Positions 34,737 to 45,234 of a DNA stretch of 64,000 bases are shown here, one piece after another; the first letter of the stretch is position 1; each line of letters begins with the position of its first letter. The stretch spans positions 94,210,740 through 94,274,739 of the forward strand of contig NC_089491.1 of assembly GCF_036850765.1 (NCBI RefSeq). Reading direction: 5' to 3'. The DNA comes from Saccopteryx bilineata (Eukaryota > Chordata > Mammalia > Chiroptera > Emballonuridae). The notes below the pieces were generated by a model, which was not told the DNA's origin, ran no database searches, and saw only the letters and a list, made by a program, of their open reading frames with translations. A program made the translations under genes and the position numbers.

Positions 34737-35093
34737 CTTTTTTTGTGTGTGTGTGACAGAAACAGAGAGGGACATAGAGGGACAGACAGACAGGAAGGGA
34801 GAGAGATAAGAAGCATTAATTCTTCATTGCAGCACCTTAGTTGTTCACTGATTGCTTTCTCATATGTGCCTTGACCAGGGGGTTACAGTAGAGCAACTGA
34901 TCCCTTGCTCAAGCCAGCAACCTTGGGCTCAAGCCAGAGACCATGGGGTCATGTCTTTTATCCCATGCTCAAGCCAGAGATCCTGTGCTAAAGCTGGTGA
35001 GCCCATTCTCAAGCCGGCAACCTCAAGGTTTAGAACCTTGGTCCTCTGTGTCCCCAGTTCGATGTTCTATCCATTGCGCAACTGCCTGGCCAG
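34737..35093 (-). mobile_element. tRNA-derived SINE, 'CCTGACCAGG' type, minus strand
   Basis: The minus strand starts CTGGCCAGGCAGTTGCGCAATGGATAGAAC and contains repeated 'cttgagc' units. Its tail (plus strand 34737-34755) has become T7 followed by (GT)n. TSD-like aaacctatgta / aaacctatttg on either side. Confidence 0.87.
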
Positions 35094-35160
35094 ATAAAAC
35101 CTATTTGCTCTTATTTATCAATGTCACCCCATTAAATTTAATTTTCTAAATAAAATTTTA

Positions 35161-35635
35161 AAAAATTTACCCTTATTCAAATCTTCGGTTTCTTTAAATC
35201 TGAATGAATAAATTAGACTGTATATTACTAAACTTATCAACAGATGAGTTTAAAAGTTCTTAATAAAATTTTGAGCTCTAAAGTCACAATTAAAATAAAA
35301 ATGTCCCTTGATTTTAGGGATAGAGAAAATTAGTCTTAATCTTTCTAAAAGTGCTAAGAGTAGAACAATATGATGGAAAACTTAAACTATGGTCTATATT
35401 TGTCAAAGAGAAATTAATCAACCACAATTTTACTAAAGAGAATTTAGGGAAATATCTTGAAATATTATGACTTATTCATTTTGCTTTAGAGATCCTAAAT
35501 ACATGGCAGTGGGAGGGGACATTCTGATTTAGTTAACATCTTAAATGAATGAAAAATGGCCAATGAATGTTTAATATTAATTTTTCCTTCAAAACAAATA
35601 ACTAAATAAAACCAAAAAGGAAGTGTTTTACTGCT
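35161..35635. other. unassigned AT-rich sequence
   Basis: No gene or repeat recognised. Confidence 0.35.
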
Positions 35636-35850
35636 AATAGTCATGGAGATGTGAAGTACAGCATAGGAAATATAGTAAAAAATATTATAATAAACATGTA
35701 TAGTGTCAGCTGTGTAATGAAAATATCAGGGGATCATTTTGTAAAGTATATGATTGTCTAACCATTATGCTATACACTAGAAACTAATACAAAATATTAA
35801 CTCTAATTGAAAAATAAAACTGTCATTGAAAAAAAATTTAAAAATAGAGG
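35636..35850 (+). mobile_element. L1 3' UTR fragment
   Basis: 'gtacagcataggaaatatagt...gtatagtgtcagctgtgtaatgaaaatatcaggggatcattttgtaaagtatatgattgtctaaccattatgctatacactagaaactaa' is the recognisable end of a mammalian L1 3' UTR, closing with AATAAA and an A-rich tail. It is a different L1 lineage from L1-1/2/3. Confidence 0.7.
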
Positions 35851-36630
35851 TAATTAATCTTAACAAAGCAAAGGAATACCAAGTATACATACCATAATTT
35901 GAAAAATTATTTTAATTTTATCAAAAATGCAATTAAACAGCATTTTAAGATTGCACGTATATATTCATATAGTCCCTCATAATTTTTGAACTGTGGAGAA
36001 GAGAAATACGATATATCTATTTTCCTTTACAATTCTGCCATTTAACTAAGAAAGTGTTTGTAGGACCACTTAATAACAGTGGATCAAGAGCTCACAGAAT
36101 TGGAATAAGACAAGCAATAGTGTTTCCATCTGTACAATTATCATAAGCCTATGCTCTAGGACTTGTTCATATGACCTAGATAGACAGGTGTTCATAATCA
36201 AAGGAGATCTTTGAATAACAAGTGAAAATGTGTTAATTTTGAACATATGCTTTATAGAGCAACGATTACATTGGTTCATACTTAATTATTTTCTGTATTT
36301 CAACATTATTATATAATTGAAGCAAAAGAGATATTTGTAGGATATATCACTTAAGTAACATCATTATATGACCTGAGAGAGTTAACTTTTAAGTTCAGCT
36401 AGAATGCCATCAATACAGGGGTTATAGAGGGAAGATTTCTTTTTTATTTGACTAACTTCTATCTTATACTTGTTGGCTAATACCAAAAAAATAGCATTTA
36501 TAATGCCGTAAAACAAGTGAACTATAAAAGCAGAACACAAAGTGCAAACTAAGAAAGTTTTTGTAATAAAAGACAAAGTTTACATACCAAAACCAAAGTA
36601 AAAGAATTATAAAAATGGCAGGATGACTAT
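35851..36630. other. unassigned AT-rich sequence
   Basis: About 0.8 kb with no gene or repeat recognised. Confidence 0.35.
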
Positions 36631-36639
36631 CTTAATAGC

Positions 36640-36870
36640 AAAATGTGCAAAGGCTGGAAACACATAATTCATAAAAGAAGAGCAATGAAAAAATACTTAA
36701 TATTATTGGTAATCAAATCAATTTTGAAAATTTTTTACATATATTAAATAGGCAAAGATGAAAAAAAATCTCCAGTGGTCAGGTCAGAAAGAAAGGTAAT
36801 GTCATATGCTGGTCTTAGAAGAATGAACTTCTATGTCTCTATAGGTAAGTTGGAAATAATTGTGATTACA
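36640..36870 (+). mobile_element. possible old L1 fragment
   Basis: 'aggctggaaacacataattcataaaagaagagcaatgaa...ttggtaatcaaatcaatttt...ataggcaaagatgaaa' resembles the C-terminal ORF2 region of an old L1 (the block where L1-3 reads ...[18 protein letters not shown]). Strongly decayed. Confidence 0.45.
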
Positions 36871-36918
36871 TTTAATAAATTAGTCGACCAATAAACTGGG
36901 TTAAAAAATAGTAATATG

Positions 36919-37281
36919 GGCCCTGGCCAGTTGGCTCAGTGGTAGAGTGTCGGCCTGGCGTGCAGGAGTCCCAGGTTCGATTCCCAGCCAGGGCACACAA
37001 GAGAAGCACCCATCTGCTTCTCCACCCCTCCCCCTCTCCTTCCTCTCTGTCTCTTTCTCCCCCTCCCGCAGCAAGGCTCCATTGGAGCAAAGATGGCCCG
37101 GGCGCTGGGGATGGCTCTGTGGCCTCTGCCTCAGGCACTAGAATGGCTCTGGACACAACAGAGCGACGCCCCAGAGGGGCAAAGCATCGCCCCCTGGTGG
37201 GCATGCCGGGTGGATCCCGGTTGGGCGCATGCGGGAGTCTGTCTGACTGCCTCCCCGTTTCCAGCTTCGGAAAAATGAAAA
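36919..37281 (+). mobile_element. VES-type SINE, long form, young
   Basis: Starts GGCCCTGGCCAGTTGGCTCAGTGGTAGAGTG, with box B GGTTCGATTCC at 36974-36984. The body is CpG-rich (cgccccctggtgggcatgccgggtggatcccgg) and ends in a short A tail. Exact 16-bp TSD AAAAAATAGTAATATG at 36903-36918 and 37282-37297. Confidence 0.95.
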
Positions 37282-37297
37282 AAAAAATAGTAATATG

Positions 37298-38332
37298 ATA
37301 AAGAAGTATTTTAAATAATAAGAAAAATAAAAACAAAAATTTCAGAAAAGAATCTGTAAAAGACAGTCATGATCTAAATATGAAAAAAAACACAAAAACT
37401 TTTAGTGATGTTGTAATACTACATTTGACTATAATTCAAGGTTCTTCTTTGAACTTCACAGGTTTCATGGCTTATAATTTTTCTTTTCTTTGTTGGTCTC
37501 TGAGTCAAATCATAATATGAAATTGTAACTGTGACTGATATTTACATAATTATATTGCTGTTCATTACTTATCAAATTTCAGATTAACTCTGAAAGCAAC
37601 TCCTAGGAGAATTATTTACCATAATAGAACAGCATGTATTAGTTATAAACTCTGATAGCAAAATAATGATATAGCTGAAAGAAATTATCAGAGGAGAATG
37701 CAGGAATGTAATATAGAAATCCTCTTATCCTTCATTTGCATAATGGGAAGCCAAGAGTTCTGACTCAAAGTTGACTAAAATATCAGTTAGTAATGTGGTC
37801 AAGTATAATTACAGGAATAAAAAGATTAAGACTAATTAGGACATAGGTGAGCATGTCTGCCTTAGTCCTGAACTGATGGACTTTGTCAACCATTTCATGA
37901 AGAGTTGGGATCTTTCTCCTCTTCCAGGCCACTGAATGGCTGCTGTCCATCCCAGCTTTATGTTCACATTACAGACAGGATGAAGGGGACAAGCCAAAGC
38001 TGAACAGCGAGTATTGAATAAGTCACTTAATAACATCTGAGGAAAAAAGGAAAATAATTATTAGTACAGAATTTAAAGTCTTCAAAGCAACATTATTAAC
38101 AACACTCAGAAAATGGGTTCACAGCTAAACTGAGCTAAAATTTCTCATTGTTTGTAGCAGAAATAACCAGAAAAATTAAAAACAAAGTTAGGGGCACTTT
38201 TTTCTTAAAAACAGAGATGAGATATTGGAGAGTTTTGTCATTTATTTCATTAGGTTATTCCACAAACATCTATTGGTTGACTCTTGTGGCCAAGGGACTT
38301 CTCTCACTACTGGGATTGCACCAAATATAAGG
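37298..38332. other. unassigned sequence
   Basis: About 1 kb with no convincing gene or repeat. Short frames here lack any recognisable domain. Confidence 0.4.
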
Positions 38333-38418
38333 CAATAACACAGTGGTTCTCAAACTTTTAGAAGTCGGGGTGCTTTGGCACACTGTATACAAATTTCTGA
38401 GAAATATGTTATAATAAT

Positions 38419-39121
38419 TGTAAAGCCAGTAGCCAGGGCCAGGGCCACTATCAGAGCAGCCCAGCCCATGCAGGTTCGCATTGGATTCGGACAGTCGGTA
38501 AAGAAACAATGGAGCCAAAAACTGATAGGCCATTTTCTTTAGTTCTAGCTTGCACCCGGCGGGCAAGTAAAAACACACACTGGGCTCCAAAACCCACTCA
38601 CATTCAGTGCTCACAAAGCTACTGATTTATCCGAGTTTCCTAGAATCAAAGGTTTCTAGCTCACCAGCCTTAATCTCCTCAGTTCCCCATCTCCTTCCTT
38701 ATCCCAGATACAAACTGCACAAACTAGCATCTCACTCAGCACTCCGCCATCTTGGCTGCTTCTCCTGGCCACATGGCCTCTTTCTACTCTGCTCTGCTCC
38801 CTCTGCTCTCTCATGCTAATCATCCCAGGAACCAAGAAAGCAAGCTCCCGTTCTGCCCCCATTTTATAGTGTAGATTCAAAACCTTTAATCCAATATACA
38901 AAATAGGGAAGTCTCTAATACAAAGTCACTTCTCTGAGGCATGATTGGATTGTACCGTCCCACATCAAAAAGGATGGGAAAGGCTTAATCCCAAAACCAA
39001 GCCCCAGGCTACAACGATCCTGCCTGCCCCCAACACACATTAATATCAGCTGGGCAACGGCCTCCACGTGGGCAGAGTTATGTTTTACAAAGTGAGCATA
39101 ATATATTTTATCTTCCCAACA
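38419..39121 (-). mobile_element. solo LTR (703 bp), minus strand
   Basis: Bounded by 5-bp repeats ATAAT (38414-38418 and 39122-39126), with TG...CA ends on both strands. On the minus strand it begins TGTTGGGAAGATAAAATATA, has a TATA box (TATAAAAT; plus 38861-38868), an AAGATGGCGG stretch shortly downstream, and ends ACTGGCTTTACA. The last ~170 bp match the LTR at 40476-40819 and the one at 42864. No internal viral coding region adjoins it, so it is a solo LTR. Confidence 0.8.
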
Positions 39122-39304
39122 ATAATTAAGTTAAATATAAAAGAAAAAATATATAAAGTCCAAGCATGCTTTTATGGTAATTAAATGAAATAAATATGAC
39201 AAAATTAAATTTATTCTGACATTAAAAAACAGGTTTATGTTACATTTTTTGAGTTATGCTTTTTAGAATTTGTAAAAAAGAGGGATTAAAAAATTTAAAA
39301 ATGA

Positions 39305-39705
39305 GGCCCTGGCCGGTTGGCTCAGCGGTAGAGCGTCGGCCTGGCGTGCGGGGGACCTGGGTTCGATTCCTGGCCAGGGCACATAGGAGAAGAGCCCATT
39401 TGCTTCTCCACCCCCCCCTCCTTCCTCTCTGTCTCTCTCTTCCCCTCCCACAGCCACGGCTCCATTGGAGCAAAGATGGCCCAGGTGCTGGGGATGGCTT
39501 CTTGGCCTCTGCCCCAGGCACTAGAGTGGCTCTGGTCGCCACAGAGTGACGCCCCGGAGGGGCAAAGCATCGCCCCCTGGTGGGCAGAGCATCGCCCCTG
39601 GTGGGTATGCTGGGTGGATCCCGGTCGGGCGCATGCGGGAGTCTGACTGTCTCTCCCCGTTTCCAGCTTCAGAAAAATACAAAAAATAAAAATAAGAAAA
39701 AAATA
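39305..39705 (+). mobile_element. VES-type SINE, long form, young
   Basis: Starts GCCCTGGCCGGTTGGCTCAGCGGTAGAGCG, with box B GGTTCGATTCC at 39360-39370. Nearly all family CpGs are retained, and 'gggcagagcatcgcccc' type units are duplicated near 39560-39600. The tail is A-rich with interruptions. TSD-like aaaaatttaaaaatga (39288-39303) / aaaattaaaaaatga (about 39710-39724). Confidence 0.92.
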
Positions 39706-40307
39706 AAAAAAAAATTAAAAAATGACAAAAAAGTTATCTTTTTACATATGTAGATATATTCTTAGTAAGATTTAGTAAATTTGGCATTTCCCGGCACAAA
39801 TGTTAAGTTTTTTCATTCTTGTGTTTATGAGAAACATGAGCCTGAAGTGTCCTAGCAATTTCTTCAATGTTTGGGCATATAGTTGAAAGGCAAACTTTCA
39901 TTTCCTAGTCAATACATTGAAGAATTCCTCTCTTTTTACTCTTAATTGTGTTGAGTGCAGAAAACCCCCACCATACATATTATCTTAACTTTACACCAAA
40001 CAAAGGATACAAGAAACTTGCCTCCAGTCTCTCCAAGGTACATGAGGGTAGTGTAAACAATACAGCACTGCAGCTTAACAGCCTTTTGCAACCTAATCAG
40101 GAAAGTGAGGTGGGGGTTGGGCAGACTGTCAGCTTACAGCCAATTCCTCACACCTCTGTGTCCCAAAAATCTAAACTCCAAAAACTCTGTTGGTTTTTGA
40201 TCCCCAACAGGCACATATTTCTCTGGAATACCATGGGACACACCTGGAAATCTTCTAGGGTGTACCAGTGTGCCCCAGCGCACACTTTGAGAACTACTGC
40301 ATCAACA

Positions 40308-40470
40308 TCTTTCTCATTTATATTCTGGACGCAAGAAAGACCAAAATATTCCATTTAATTTCAGACAGTGATAATGTGATAAAGTGATAGAGATATAGTA
40401 AGGGTGATTTGAAATGGAAATAGAAAAGCTCTCTCTGAGAGGTGACCTCTGAGTAGAAATGGGGGTGTAG
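40308..40470. other. unassigned sequence
   Basis: Short stretch between the hAT remnant and the solo LTR; nothing recognised. Confidence 0.35.
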
Positions 40471-40475
40471 TACAG

Positions 40476-40819
40476 TATTGGTCAAATAAGTTTGTAAATA
40501 TGATATATAGGTTTGCTTGCTTATAGTTTGCATTGGGTGTGGGGGACAGGCTATAATAAGACAGGGTCATTGTACCCTAAGGCTTAGTTTTAAGACTAAG
40601 CCTTTCTCACCCTAAGTAACTTTGTATCAGAGACTTCCATGTTTGTATATTAGATTAAAGGTTTTGATTTCTACACTATAAAATGGGGCAGACCAGAAGC
40701 TTGCTAGAATTAAAGCTAATGGCCCACCAGTTCTTGGCTCCGTTGTTGCATTACCGTCTGTTTGAATCAAATGCACTGGCCAGGCGGCTGTGATGGTGGC
40801 CATGGATACTGGCTTTACA
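40476..40819 (+). mobile_element. solo LTR (344 bp), plus strand
   Basis: Exact 5-bp TSD TACAG (40471-40475 and 40820-40824). It begins TATTGGTCAAATAAGTTTG (first dinucleotide TG changed to TA), has a TATA box TATAAAAT at 40677-40684, an ATTAAA poly-A-type signal about 25 bp further on, and ends ACTGGCTTTACA. It shares its start with the 9050 fragment and the 49340 end of the third LTR. It is shorter than the 38419 copy because the U3 parts differ. Confidence 0.85.
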
Positions 40820-40992
40820 TACAGAAATGAGCTTTATGAAAAAATACTACTACAGGGAAAGCTGACCACAGATCAACTCTATCTCAGAGCATGGGACACT
40901 ATTTGGTGCTTTGAAAAGCCAGGAAGCTGATTCCCAACTGCTCTACCAGGCACCAATGAGGTTCTCATTTCCCTGTTATGGACTGTCAACAT

Positions 40993-42030
40993 AAGAAATT
41001 CAAACCTGTAAGATTTTTTTATGAGTTTATTTGAGCCAAACTGTTGATGATTGCCAGGAAGCAAAGTCTCAACAGATTGAGAAAGTGCTCTGGAAAATGG
41101 TATTTTCACTGCTTGTTTTATACATCAGAATCAAAGGGAAAGACTTAAGAGAGTTACATGAAATTGATTTGTAACAGATTAGGAATGCAGGAGAAAGTAA
41201 AGCCAAGAAATCTCTGGGATTGAATAAAAAGTAAAAATGTACATGCTGGAACTTCTTTTACATAGGCTGGAACATGATAGTTAACAATTAACTATCAACA
41301 TGATAGCAATAAAAATGAGGGAGTTTGTGGTTCTTGCTCTAGTGGGATGCCTGCCCCGAGGGATGCAGGAAAAAAGATTAATCTTACATTTCAAAGGCAT
41401 GTTATCAGGTATATGAATTATTGTAGATGCAAAAAGACAAGAGATAGGCTTGATTAGGAAAGCATTGACCTTTGTTTAGAGAAAAGTACAACTCTAGGAC
41501 ATGACTAACCACCATGAACTGCTTTTAGTTAGAAAGTATTAATTTTTGACCATTCTGTGTGATTATTTTAGGCTTCTGCATTTGCAAGGCCCTTGTGCAG
41601 GGCTCACCTGAGCTAGTCAGGTTTAGTTCATGGCCTCGTCATTTATTTATTTTTTGTCCACCAGGTCAAGCCTGTCAGAATAGCTCTGATCAACTTTATC
41701 TAGGACCATTAAACAAACTGTGGCAGGAATAACCTTGAAAACATTGCCTTGATGCAATTTTTGAGGCCTTAAAACAATGTCCATGCCAATGAATTATAGC
41801 CCAGACTACAGCTGATAACAAAATCCAAAGTGTACCCAGGCATCACAAAATTCTAGCCGAGAATAAGCAGAATAGAAGTCTGCTGAGAAGGGTGTCTAAT
41901 TTTAGTCTAGCCTAAGAATTTTGGACTTTGGACTTCTACACATGAGGGCAAGGCAATTTTATTTCAGATTTGATATGTTGAAATTAAAATCTTTAACTTC
42001 ACTTTGTAAGGAGATGCTATTCTTGAATTC
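40993..42030 (-). mobile_element. candidate unclassified retroelement, minus strand
   Basis: The minus strand ends at about 40993-41040 with CAAATAAACTCATAAAAAAATCTTACAGG, an AATAAA signal followed by an A-rich segment. Upstream lies about 1 kb of moderately GC-balanced sequence unlike the AT-rich surroundings. No ORF or known family recognised. Boundaries are guesses. Confidence 0.3.
41276..41296. repeat. perfect 9-bp stem-loop inside a 10-bp direct repeat
   Basis: GATAGTTAA-CAA-TTAACTATC forms a perfect hairpin. The 10-mer AACATGATAG occurs at 41271-41280 and again at 41297-41306. Confidence 0.8.
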
Positions 42031-42248
42031 CCACTTCTCCTAGGGGATGTAATCAATGCCAAGAACAAATGTGGGGTCTCTGTTATAGGCACTTTGTTAA
42101 TGGAAGATATTTATGTCTTTCATCTTAGCGCTCAGTCTCAATGCAGAACTTCATAAATGATACAGTGGACAAAGTGGAAGCCTATACATTTTTCTTTTAC
42201 AGAAATTCTTTTTTAAATGTCATTTAGATATTTGTTTATTCATTTTAA

Positions 42249-42249
<1 letters not shown>

Positions 42250-42292
<43 letters not shown>

Positions 42293-42421
42293 AAGAAGGG
42301 GGGAGGAGCAGGAAACACTAACTCCCATATGTGCCTTGACCGAACAAGCCCAGAGTTTCGAATCAGTGACCTCAGTGTTCCAGATCAACGCTTTAGCCAC
42401 TGCACCACCACAGGTCAGGCT
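42250..42421 (-). mobile_element. short VES-type SINE, minus strand, with (GA)n
   Basis: The minus strand starts GCCTGACCTGTGGTGGTGCAGTGGCTAAAGCG, with a B-box-like GATTCGAAACT, and its pyrimidine segment has expanded into the microsatellite seen on the plus strand as (GA)n at 42253-42288. Confidence 0.8.
42253..42288 (+). repeat. (GA)n microsatellite
   Basis: About 18 uninterrupted GA repeats within the SINE. Confidence 0.9.
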
Positions 42422-42858
42422 TTACAAGAATTTTATAAGCATATACTTTTAATGAGACATAGAATAAAGTATAAAAGTTCAGCCTATAAATTACTGAGAC
42501 AGCACTGCAGAGAGTTTCTGGGAGCCTGACTGAGAGGTCTGAACCACTGAAGAAAGTCCTGGGAGAAATGAGCCAGAGGAGCAGTGATTGGTATTGAGGC
42601 AGTGATCCCATAAAGTTGGGAAGAGGGCTGCTCTGGGACTAATGGCCGCCCACCCCTGGGAGGGAGATGGGTAGTGACCACACTATGCTTAACCATAGTT
42701 TAGTGATTCAGTCTAATAGATTAAGAGTACACTAAGTTGGGGAGTGTTGAAACGGAGAGCTTCTCTTGTTAAGGAAGAGGATTGTGCAACATTCCTGGTC
42801 TCTCATGTCCCTTGGACTCTATCATGACTAGTAATTAAGTAAAGAATGAACTTAGTGT
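42422..42858. other. unassigned sequence
   Basis: No gene or repeat recognised. Confidence 0.35.
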
Positions 42859-42863
42859 ATTTG

Positions 42864-43373
42864 TGTAAGGCCAGTGGGTGGCACCATCGTGGCCATTCAC
42901 ATGCAGTTTCTCATTGGATTCAGGCAGATGGTAAAGAAACAGTGGAGCCATTCCTTTATTAAAGTCTCGCACTGGCCAACAAGCAAACACACAGGGAAGA
43001 CCACTTTCCTCTCCTTCAGAGCTCACAAAGCCCTGATGCTCCACAACCAGGAGAATCTTCTCCGGTTCCTCCTAGTATCAAAGACCCCACCAGCCTCAGT
43101 GGAGCTTGCAAAGCCCCTCAGCTCTGGTTCCCCATCTGAACTTCTTCTGTTCTCTCTGCAAAATTGGCTGCTTCTTCAGCACTCGGCATTCTCTCTGCTC
43201 TCTCTGCAAAAACTGGCTGGGCTCACAAAGACCCCTCCTCCAGCAAACATTAGCAAAAACAATAGCCCCTCTCAAGCAGAAAGGTAATTTGCAATTTTAC
43301 AAACCATATACACCTCGTGCTGCCCAGCCCCCAAATGCAAACTATAAGAGAGCAAACATAAAAATCACATACA
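42864..43373 (-). mobile_element. LTR, 3' part, split by L1-3
   Basis: On the minus strand this is the downstream part of an LTR whose first bases lie at 49340. It has an AATAAA signal (plus tttatt 42955-42960), 'ccactgtttctttaccatctgcctgaatccaatgag' matching the 38419 LTR, and ends ...CTTACA at 42864. TSD ATTTG at 42859-42863 and 49341-49345. Several CTCTGC/TTCTCT repeats lie at 43140-43210. Confidence 0.75.
43360..43373. repeat. TSD of L1-3, left copy
   Basis: AAAAATCACATACA, repeated exactly at 49311-49324. Confidence 0.93.
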
Positions 43374-44279
43374 GAGATAGTAAGATGGCAGCAGAGTAGG
43401 CGGATGCACAGACGCCCAGCTCTCAACACCAAACTGGAATACAAATCAATTTAGGAAAAATCAGCATGAAAAACCAACACTGAACTGCAAGAACAGCTCT
43501 CAAAAACCAAGGAGCAAAGAGGAAGCCACAATAATCCTGGTAAGGAGTGCCTGAATCTCCTCTGCTTACAGGAATGGAAGGGGGGGAGGTGAGGCTGAGA
43601 GCCCAGAGAGGATTTCACAGAGGAAAAAGAGCAGAAACTATTGCTCACAGCCACTTACCTGGCGACCAGGGAGCAAGGTAGGTTGAAAAGACCAGCTTAT
43701 CTCCCAAGTGGAAAGGACAGGGAGAGGGACAGACTGTGAGGGGCTAAGGTATGCAAGAAATGAAATAAAAAAGCTGACTCATTCATGCTGGAGGCGGCCA
43801 TAGCTGGGGGAGGGACTGAACATTTCAAAAAACAGAGCTGAAGTGCTTCCGGATCAGAGATCTCCAGACATCTATCCAGCTCCAATCAGCGCAACAAGAC
43901 ACAGCTGAAAACAAGAAGTGGGGAGGAGGGGCAGTAACTCAGGTCTCCATGGAGATCTGAGATACACCTCCCCCTACTGAAACTGAGAAAAAATCCTGCC
44001 CCCAGTGAGATTAGTTGGTGGAAGAGACCTTCAGCATCTCAGGTTACACCCACAGCATTCCTGGTTACAGTTTCAAGGAAGCCCCCTGCTGAGATCAGTT
44101 AACAAGACTATCACCTGTTAAGAAAACAAACAAATCAAGACTTCAAAGCTGCCCAAATCTGAAAGTGGATTACAAATAATAGCTGATACCAACCCAAGAA
44201 GACCTAGAAATAACACAACTGAAAACTGGAGGCAGACAACACCAAGCCCAAACTCAATCAACTCTACAAATAAAATACC
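43374..44279 (+). promoter_or_regulatory. L1-3 5' UTR / internal promoter
   Basis: Begins GAGATAGTAAGATGGCAGCAGAGTAGG. AAGATGGC (43382-43389) is the YY1-type core near the 5' end. The first ~170 bp align with L1-1. No tandem units are seen, and no long ORF precedes ORF1. Confidence 0.7.
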
Positions 44280-45176
44280 ATGATGAGAAGACAAAAGAGT
44301 GCAACCCAAATGAAACCACAAGAAACACCTTTGAGAGATGAGCTGAGTGATATGGAAATAATCAAAATTCCAGATGCGGAGTTCAAAATAATGATTGTAA
44401 GGATGATTAGGGATCTTAGAACAACAATGGAGGGGCAGTTTGAAAACCTAAATAAAGAAATAGCAAGTATAAAAAAGAACCAGTCGGAGATGACAAATAC
44501 AATATCAGAAATAAAGACCACAATGGAAGAAATTAAAAACAGGATAGATAGAGCAGAGGATTGAATCAGCGAGTTAGAGGACAACTGGAATGAAGGCATG
44601 AAAGCAGAGAAGAAAAGAGAAAAGAGACTCAAAAAGTCAGAGGAAACTCTTAGAGAGCTCTGTGACAACATGAAGAGAAATAACATCCGCATCATAGGGG
44701 TTCCTGAAGAAGAAGAAAAGGAACAAGGAATAGAGATGTTGTTCAATCATATCATAGCTGAAAATTTCCCTAAATTAATGCAAGAGAAACTCTCACAAGT
44801 CCAAGAAGCACAGAGGACTCCATTAAAGAGAAACCCAAAGAAACCTACACCAAGACACATCATAATTAAAATACCAAAGCTAGGCGATAAAGAGAAAATA
44901 TTAAAAGCTGCAAGAGAAAAAAAAGTTATCACCTACAAAGGAGCCCCCATAAGGATGACATTTGACTTCTCAACAGAAACACTTGAGGCCAGAAGGGAAT
45001 GGCAAGAAATATTCAAAGTAATGCAGAACAAGAACCTACAACCAAGACTACTTTATCCAGCAAGGCTATCGTTTAAAATCGAAGGAGAAATTAAAAGCTT
45101 CCCAGACAAAAAACAATTCAAGGAATTCATTACAACCAAACCAATGCTGCAGGAAATGTTAAGGGGCCTGTTGTAA
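44280..45176 (+). pseudogene. L1 ORF1: L1-3 ORF1 (RNA-binding chaperone), one stop codon
   Basis: 298 sense positions from ATG 44280 (MMRRQKSATQ), somewhat shorter than the human 338-residue protein. It has a coiled coil at about residues 35-125 (I/E/K/R heptads), an RRM-like domain beginning at about residue 135 (NNIRIIGVPEEEEKEQG) and a C-terminal domain (TPRHIIIKIPKLGDKEKILKAAR, FDFSTETLEARREWQEIFKVM, YPARLSFKIEGEIKSFPD). The only lesion is TGA at codon 95 (44562-44564), where L1-1 keeps CGA, so it is a CpG-decay nonsense mutation within the coiled coil. Confidence 0.95.
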
Positions 45177-45234
45177 ACAGATCAAAGTGGGAAAAGAATA
45201 TAGCAAAAAAAGGAATACACCTTTAAAGAAGAAA

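Larger units (their letters stand above)
33661..35160 (+). mobile_element. 5'-truncated L1 3' end, carrying three SINEs
   Basis: L1 segments at 33661-33795, 34405-34736 and 35094-35160 join into one 3' end. They comprise 'acccatgttcatcgcagcattatttat', 'aagatgtggtacatatatacaataaaatactgctcatcc' and 'tttgactttgggtgatgggc', ending 'tttatcaatgtcaccccattaaattt'. Three later SINEs interrupt it. Confidence 0.85.
38341..40299 (+). mobile_element. hAT-type DNA transposon remnant containing an LTR and a SINE
   Basis: Left end CAGTGGTTCTCAAACTTTT (38341), right end CACACTTTGAGAACTACTG (ending 40299), an imperfect inverted repeat of the hAT-Charlie type. Flanks CAATAACA (38333-38340) and CATCAACA (40300-40307) match at 6 of 8 bases, consistent with an aged 8-bp TSD. 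Removing the LTR (38419-39121) and the SINE (39305-39705) leaves roughly 0.85 kb. No transposase frame is evident, although a 136-codon frame at 39948-40358 overlaps its right half. Confidence 0.75.

Noticed and set aside
36920..36992. Possible tRNA gene (A and B boxes present)
   Set aside because: It is the tRNA-derived head of a VES-type SINE with TSDs and an A tail, and the same head recurs across the window. The same applies to 9461, 11382, 39305, 52930 and others.
36872..37336. 154-codon frame spanning a SINE on the minus strand
   Set aside because: Antisense of the VES-type SINE plus flanking A-rich sequence. Similar 'VPWPGIEPGS' type peptides occur in every antisense SINE copy here.
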